From contig CM034108.1 in the NCBI GenBank assembly GCA_019914945.1, positions 2,242,001 through 2,306,000 on the forward strand: a DNA stretch of 64,000 nt, read 5' to 3'. A model generated the notes under the pieces. That model was not told where the DNA came from. It searched no databases and saw nothing but the letters and a program-made list of their open reading frames with translations. Below, piece after piece: positions 58,943 to 64,000 of this stretch (position 1 is its first letter; each line of letters starts with the position of its first letter). The translations under genes and the position numbers were made by a program. Source of the DNA: Typha latifolia (taxonomy: Eukaryota > Streptophyta > Magnoliopsida > Poales > Typhaceae).

Positions 58943-61190
58943 TTAAGCACCAAGCATGGAACCGGATCCTCGGCGGCACTCATTCAGCATGTCCAAATAA
59001 AACTGGCATTTACTGATGTCGCTGCCGAAATTGTTGACGCACTGCACCATCCAAAAAAGTTCAGTGGAATAGTATTAGCTGACAGCGGTATGAATAACTC
59101 TTTATAATGTATTTCTAGAATAAGAGAGAAATGTGAAGAAGCATCCATACATCCTGGAAGGCCTTTGAATGGATGTTGCATGCATCAGTTCCAGCAGCAT
59201 TGCCCATTGGAGCAGCAGAAGAGGCAGGAGCTTCAGCAGCCACAGTCTCATGTTGAATTGTTCGCGGTCCCATCACAGCATCAACAGCTCTGTGGGCCAT
59301 GGCGCTGCCCGTGCCAAAAGCCATGCCTGAAAAAGACAATGAATAAATAAATACATACAAACCCAAAAATCATCTTTAAGATGGTGCATATTCAGGTGTT
59401 AGCAAGATAAATAGAATGAACCTTGAGCAATAGTAGATCCAATTCCTCCAAGGACGGATCCACCTCCTTGAACTGGAGCTGGAGGTGGGGCCTGATGTAC
59501 TGTAAGAACAAAAAGGTCAACGGTATGAGTTCAATTGAACATTACTTCATTTAAATTAAGTAAGCAATACGGACCAAAGAGCAAGCCAATGTTTTAATAT
59601 TCAGTATGTATTCAGTTTGAAATCCTAGAATTTATCCATTCTGACATAACCAAATGTTAGATGCCACAGTACTGCTTCCTTCAGCAGTCCAATTAATAAA
59701 TGTTTCAGTATGTATTCAGTTTGAAATCCTAGAATTTATCCATTTTCACATAAGCAAATGTCAGATGCCACAGTACTTCTTCCTTCAGCAGTTCAACCCA
59801 TTTTACACTCTACGTTAGCTATCGAGGTTTATACATTACAATGGGGCCAATAAAAGTTCAAATAATGTAAAGAACTGTTTAAGCGGAAAGAACAGAAAAT
59901 TAAATTGCAACAGTAGTAAATATTAGAGCAAGAAGGGATTACAAGATACCAGAGCAGCATAAAACACTGCTAGTCTAGACAGTGAAGCACTTGATGGAAT
60001 ATGAGATACAAACATGACCTACCTGGTTGAGGCGGGTTTCTCACTGGAGCAGGGCGTGAAGCAGGGCGAGGCCGTCCTACAAAGATAATTTGAAGAGTGT
60101 TACAATTGACAGAAATCATGATTTTACCCTAAAATGACATATACAATAGTTCTTTGCCAGAAACATAACCTTTAGAGGAAATAGACAAAGAACTGGATTA
60201 CGCATCTAAAATCCATTCCGAGATTATAATAAAAAGTCAAGTTACTAACATGATATAAGAGAAAAGCCATGAAAATCTATAGTTAGCTTGTAGCACTGAA
60301 GCAAGGCAATCTACAGTAATTCTGAAAATCAAAGTACTAAAGTTTCCTTTAGACATTCCAAAGATAATAATTCCTATATCAGAAATAAAATGTTCTTATG
60401 TTCCTCCCTTCAACCCCTTCCTCAAGTTATTCTCTTGAACAATTCCAAGAGAAAAGAGCCTAGCACTACTAGCTAAGCTCCTCACCCCTGGACCCAACTA
60501 TGTTTGCTAATCAAGAGATTACACTTGTGCAGGAAACAAGACATAGACCAGATAACAAGTCGCAGAAAAAGTGGACAAAAAGTTGAATCGACATGACAGA
60601 AGGTAGCTTTCTCGACAAAAATGATAGTCTCTGCCACACTTTTCATCTGAACTAGGATTACGCCAATATAGAACTACTAATTCTTTATCATAAATTTTTT
60701 TTATAAGAATCGATCCCAAATATATTCTTCAGTCAGTCAGCCAGAAGATGAAGAATCCAAAATATTCCCTTAAAAGTGGGCAGGATTGAAAATTAATTTT
60801 CGTACTCCCAGGTTTTCCTAAGACCAGATACCAAAGAAAGATTTGCAAATCGTGTCTAATCCAGATGTACACTAAACATGTTTGAGAGACTATGCCGAGT
60901 TTGAAGAAATAATATAACATAAAAACCATGCATGTCGTTGCCTCTCTCCATTTATCTCTTAATCGACCTAAGAAGAAAAAAGATACGCTTGAAGAAAAAA
61001 AAAAAAAAAAAACCTCCATTTCAGCAAGATCACGACAATCCTAATTCACGGTGGCAAAACCAACACCAACAACTAGATGATAATGAATTGAATGCATATG
61101 TTAACCAAACAATAACCGTAGCCACCATGAAATAGCAATTGCAATCATTGTTAACCGAACCCTAAAATAGAGATCAGAGATCTAGACCCT

Positions 61191-61231
<41 letters not shown>

Positions 61232-61260
61232 GCGTTACCTCCAGAGCTCCGTCGAGGCAT
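58943..61260 (-). CDS. CHCHD2/CHCHD10-like twin CX9C mitochondrial protein, 5 exons, 142 aa
   Basis: This is a small mitochondrial intermembrane-space protein of the CHCHD2/CHCHD10/Mix17 type, imported through the Mia40 disulfide relay. Exons in order of translation: 61260-61239, 60076-60023, 59499-59422, 59326-59151, 59041-58943. The N-terminus is basic and Pro-rich (MPRRSSGGRPRPASRPAPVR). A Gly-rich hydrophobic centre follows (GGGSVLGGIGSTIAQGMAFG) with the conserved AHRAVDAVMGPRTIQHE. The CHCH fold has two CX9C pairs: C-NIHSKAFQD-C, whose second Cys starts the last exon, and C-QFYLDMLNE-C. Length fits the family (~140). The first exon encodes only seven complete codons. The last exon is too short to show as a long reading frame and was found by its CX9C motif. 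Confidence 0.92.
59601..59796. repeat. Two-copy tandem duplication, ~104-bp unit, in a CHCHD intron
   Basis: The unit beginning tcagtatgtattcagtttga recurs at 59705 with few changes; both copies end near cttccttcagcagt. It lies in the intron between the exons at 59422-59499 and 60023-60076. Confidence 0.92.
61194..61230. repeat. (GA)n microsatellite
   Basis: About 18 GA units (TC on the coding strand) start only a few bases after the first donor site of the CHCHD gene, so they lie at the very start of intron 1. Confidence 0.95.
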
Positions 61261-62298
61261 GGTGGCTGCTCGGATTAGAAGCTAAACGAAACCCTGAAAT
61301 GGCTCAGCGGATCAAAGAGAGAAGCAGAGGTATCAATTTATAGACGGCGAAGGGCCAGGGGAGGAAGACTCGATTTCCCCATTTGCCCATGTGGTTGGGC
61401 ATAATTTACAAAGAATATCCCAAACGCATCGGATATTGGTGGCCTCCGCTTAGGAAGTAAGCCGTCAGATTGTGATCAGACCAGTTGAACTAGCGAGGGT
61501 ATAATCGACCGTGGGATCCTTCTGGACCTTATTCTTTATTCCTAGCTATTATTGTGGATATTATAACTTCCAACCCCTCACCATCTCATTAGTGTCAAGT
61601 CTCATGTGAAGTCAATTAAAATGGCATAAAAAGGAATGTTTTCTTCTCTCCCATGAGATCAAAATGGTTTAATCCAATGCCCTTAATTTTTTTCCTAGGA
61701 GTTGGTCAATGGTCAGGAAATTAATTTTCCACATCTACTCCATGTTATATTAGAACTCTGAAATAGAGATGCTCCTCAAATAAGATATCAAAAGGAAATA
61801 CTAACACTATGGTCCTTCCTCTTTTCTTTTTTTTTAAATATCTGTCAAAGACTTTATTTGATATGTATCTCCCTAAAACACAAGAGATAAAGTAAAGAAA
61901 TGAAATTGATTATTGCTGAATTTTTGGAATTTTGTCAATATTATCATCATTTTCAATACATGGAACTGTAAGTAGATATAATTCAATCAATAGACATCAC
62001 AAAATTCCTTGATATATTGAACTCCAATAACAAATATTATTTGACTTACAGTATCTTATCCCTGAATCATGAGAACATACACTGCAATCAGGACCATCAC
62101 ACATAAAGGATATTTCCAGACTGCACACAGTTTTGTAATTTCACATAATAAAACCTGATCTTTATATCATAAGTAAACTGGAGAGCACACCGAACAAGAA
62201 GAAATATCACTAGATACAACTGCTTGATATTGTACACCGAAATATCCTAATGATTAGGTCGTTGCTACAGAAATGCGAAAAAAAGAGATAAAAAATTA
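61261..62298. other. Intergenic region between YIF1 and the CHCHD gene
   Basis: It contains the CHCHD promoter and leader and the YIF1 3' UTR. No other gene or repeat is recognised. Confidence 0.55.
61335..61342 (-). promoter_or_regulatory. TATA box candidate of the CHCHD gene
   Basis: On the minus strand tataaatt lies 75 bases before the ATG in otherwise GC-richer sequence. Confidence 0.55.
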
Positions 62299-63380
62299 TC
62301 ATGCTCCTATATTGCCAAGCCAGAAGAACAAGGGAAACTGAGCGATTGCCATGAAGAGGAGAAAATAGTGTTGTCTGCTAGAGTGCTTCTCATAGCTCCT
62401 CATCTCTGCAAAAAGTACCCTCTTCATGGTTTTCACTAAGAACACCCCCATGCACAGACTCATCCATGGCATCAAGAAGTAGTATGAATAACTCCAAAGG
62501 AGTCTTGCAACAATAGCCAGGGATAGTCCTGTAAATGCATAACCGCCATATGCTGTGATATCGAGCAAAGGCGACTCACCACCACCCAGTGAATATAATA
62601 ACCCTTTCAGTAAAGCAACCTGCATGATCCATCCAGCTAACCCCCTCGTAAACTGTATACTTAGAGCTTCCGGAGTGAACCTGAATAAAAGTAAACCATG
62701 AAGGAATAATGTAGCTTTATAATCAGAGAGGCTACAGTTCAATTACTTACTTTCCCATGAAACCTAATGCAAAGCCTGCAAGAACAACATAACTACCAAA
62801 TGCCATGAAAGGTATGTATAAATCTGGAGCATTTATGTCATAAATTGGAGGTTTGTAGGACAGCCTGCCTCCAACTGGCTCCGTTATCCTAGTCCAGTGT
62901 CCCTGAAGGGGGAAAAAGTGAGTTCTTTCTTGAGCTTGTAAAGCCAAACAAAAGGTCAAAAGGTGGTACCAGCCAAAGAAGGAAAGCTTACTCTGTGGAG
63001 GAACGGGAACAAGACCACTTTCAATTTGTTCCGGACGTATTGCTCATTAACTTGAAAATAATATTGTGGGTTGGAGAAATACCTGCTAATCTGTTTCAAT
63101 GGACATCAGCAATTAGACAACAAGAACACATGATATTAAAGCTGAAAGCCTATCAAGCAATATATGAAAGGAATAGTCTATTTGGCACTGTACATTGACA
63201 CATGCATACATTGCTTTGCATGAATTCAGAACTTGAACCCAAGAATTTCTCTCCATATGATTCCAAACCACTTTTTATTAAACCAGATCCTGCACCATAG
63301 AATGCATTGCCAAATGGGTTCGGCTGAGGATTCATTGGGGCTCTCTGCATCCCAGCCTGATTGCCTAGATTATCATACAT
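62299..63380 (-). CDS. YIF1: YIF1-family Golgi/ER membrane protein, 4 coding exons, 267 aa
   Basis: This is a Yip1-domain partner protein of the early secretory pathway that cycles between ER and Golgi with Yip1 and Rab GTPases. Coding exons in order of translation: 63380-63210, 63090-62992, 62902-62751, 62680-62299. The cytosolic N-terminus reads [20 protein letters not shown] and then [35 protein letters not shown] and [16 protein letters not shown] are the family core. About five hydrophobic segments follow, the first being [20 protein letters not shown]. The C-terminus is [12 protein letters not shown]. The ATG lies two bases inside its exon after a good acceptor, so the 5' UTR is split. 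Length matches plant YIF1. Confidence 0.92.
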
Positions 63381-64000
63381 TGCTGAAAAGAATAGCACAA
63401 GATACTACCCATTAGATTAAATTGCTAAAAGTACTAAACAAACACTACAAAGACATATAGTAGAATCATAGAATTTCAAATTTGACTTTGATCAAAACGA
63501 ACTAAAACCTCCACGACAAAAGGGGATAAAAGAAGTGGAGAGGCACATCTAACTCTATTGTCATTTAAATGTTTGATATTGATCCAATCAAATCAAAATT
63601 CAACCTAATGTTATGAAAAAAAACAGATAATTGCAGCCTGGAAAGGATGCAACAGACCTTAGTCACAGATCCTCCCTCTACAAATCATGATGACTAGAAA
63701 AGCAAAAATAGCAGATCTTAAAAAAATAAGAAAGTATGAATGATATACATGTCTGAGAATCTAACCTAACTATTATGTTCTCAAAATCAAACTAAAGTCT
63801 GCAACATCAATTAGAGGCCACTTTTATACAAGAAATAAATAAATGCTCAAAATATGGTTACCATCAATTACATGAAACCACGAGGGATAACTTATGAAAC
63901 ATAAGAACTGATAAAATACTGAACTTTTAAGAAAAAAAAAGTGATCTCTTTTAACCATCAGAAATAGGATATTATATACCTCTCCCAGACTTCCCTTGTT
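63381..64000 (-). other. YIF1 5' UTR intron and upstream leader (runs off the window)
   Basis: The first coding exon starts with a splice acceptor two bases before the ATG, so an intron separates it from an upstream noncoding exon. A donor-like site at about 63978-63980 (minus strand gggagag then gtatat) could end that exon, which would continue beyond 64000. The stretch between is A+T-rich with nothing else seen. Confidence 0.5.

Noticed and set aside
1..64000. Co-regulated metabolic gene cluster
   Set aside because: The neighbours belong to unrelated housekeeping pathways with separate promoters on both strands.

Overview
This window is nuclear DNA from a flowering plant. Every recognisable gene is plant-type: a SEC12-like/PHF1 protein, a thylakoid-lumen FKBP, a CHUP1-like coiled-coil protein, a GDSL lipase, a chloroplast MRS2-type Mg transporter, a GT47 glycosyltransferase and a gamma-glutamyl peptidase. 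All are split by GT-AG introns, and the introns and spacers are strongly A+T-rich. I cannot fix the species. The gene content fits an angiosperm, but monocot versus eudicot is not resolved from the sequence alone. There are no bacterial-style operons.

Layout, plus strand first: a SEC12-like protein (785-5383), a class PABP poly(A)-binding protein (8280-11853), an FKBP18-like lumenal isomerase (12424-16198), a CHUP1-like coiled-coil protein (16790-18165) and a GDSL esterase/lipase (18861-21159). The U4/U6 snRNP protein PRP3 then converges on the lipase from the minus strand (26039-21613). PRP3 and a GT47 exostosin-family glycosyltransferase (28842-32424) are divergent, and their shared spacer is largely filled by a tandem satellite. 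Next come an MRS2-11/MGT10-like magnesium transporter (33711-39040), methylmalonate-semialdehyde dehydrogenase ALDH6B2 (41380-48620), a 5.9-kb gene-free stretch, and a gamma-glutamyl-peptidase-like class I glutamine amidotransferase (54486-57782). Two minus-strand genes close the window: a CHCHD2/10-like twin CX9C mitochondrial protein (61260-58943) and a YIF1 Golgi protein (63380-62299), whose 5' UTR runs off the right edge. I rebuilt all exon structures by hand. Each closes in frame across every junction, and the total lengths match the families.

The genes are unrelated housekeeping functions (secretion, mRNA translation, splicing, plastid and mitochondrial metabolism) and show no sign of working as one pathway. 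The non-genic signals are the unusual part. (1) An array of about 20 degenerate units of 80-105 bp lies at about 26335-28130. Its linkers alternate strictly between two types, giving a dimeric higher-order repeat, and most units can fold into a hairpin. A lone related piece lies near 49430. (2) A truncated antisense copy of the SEC12-like gene lies at 39591-39972. It joins part of one intron to the complete last exon and sits between two ~185-bp direct repeats. (3) There are also a TIR element and an Au-SINE-like insertion in FKBP introns, several ~100-bp intronic tandem duplications, and a perfect 13-bp-arm palindrome.
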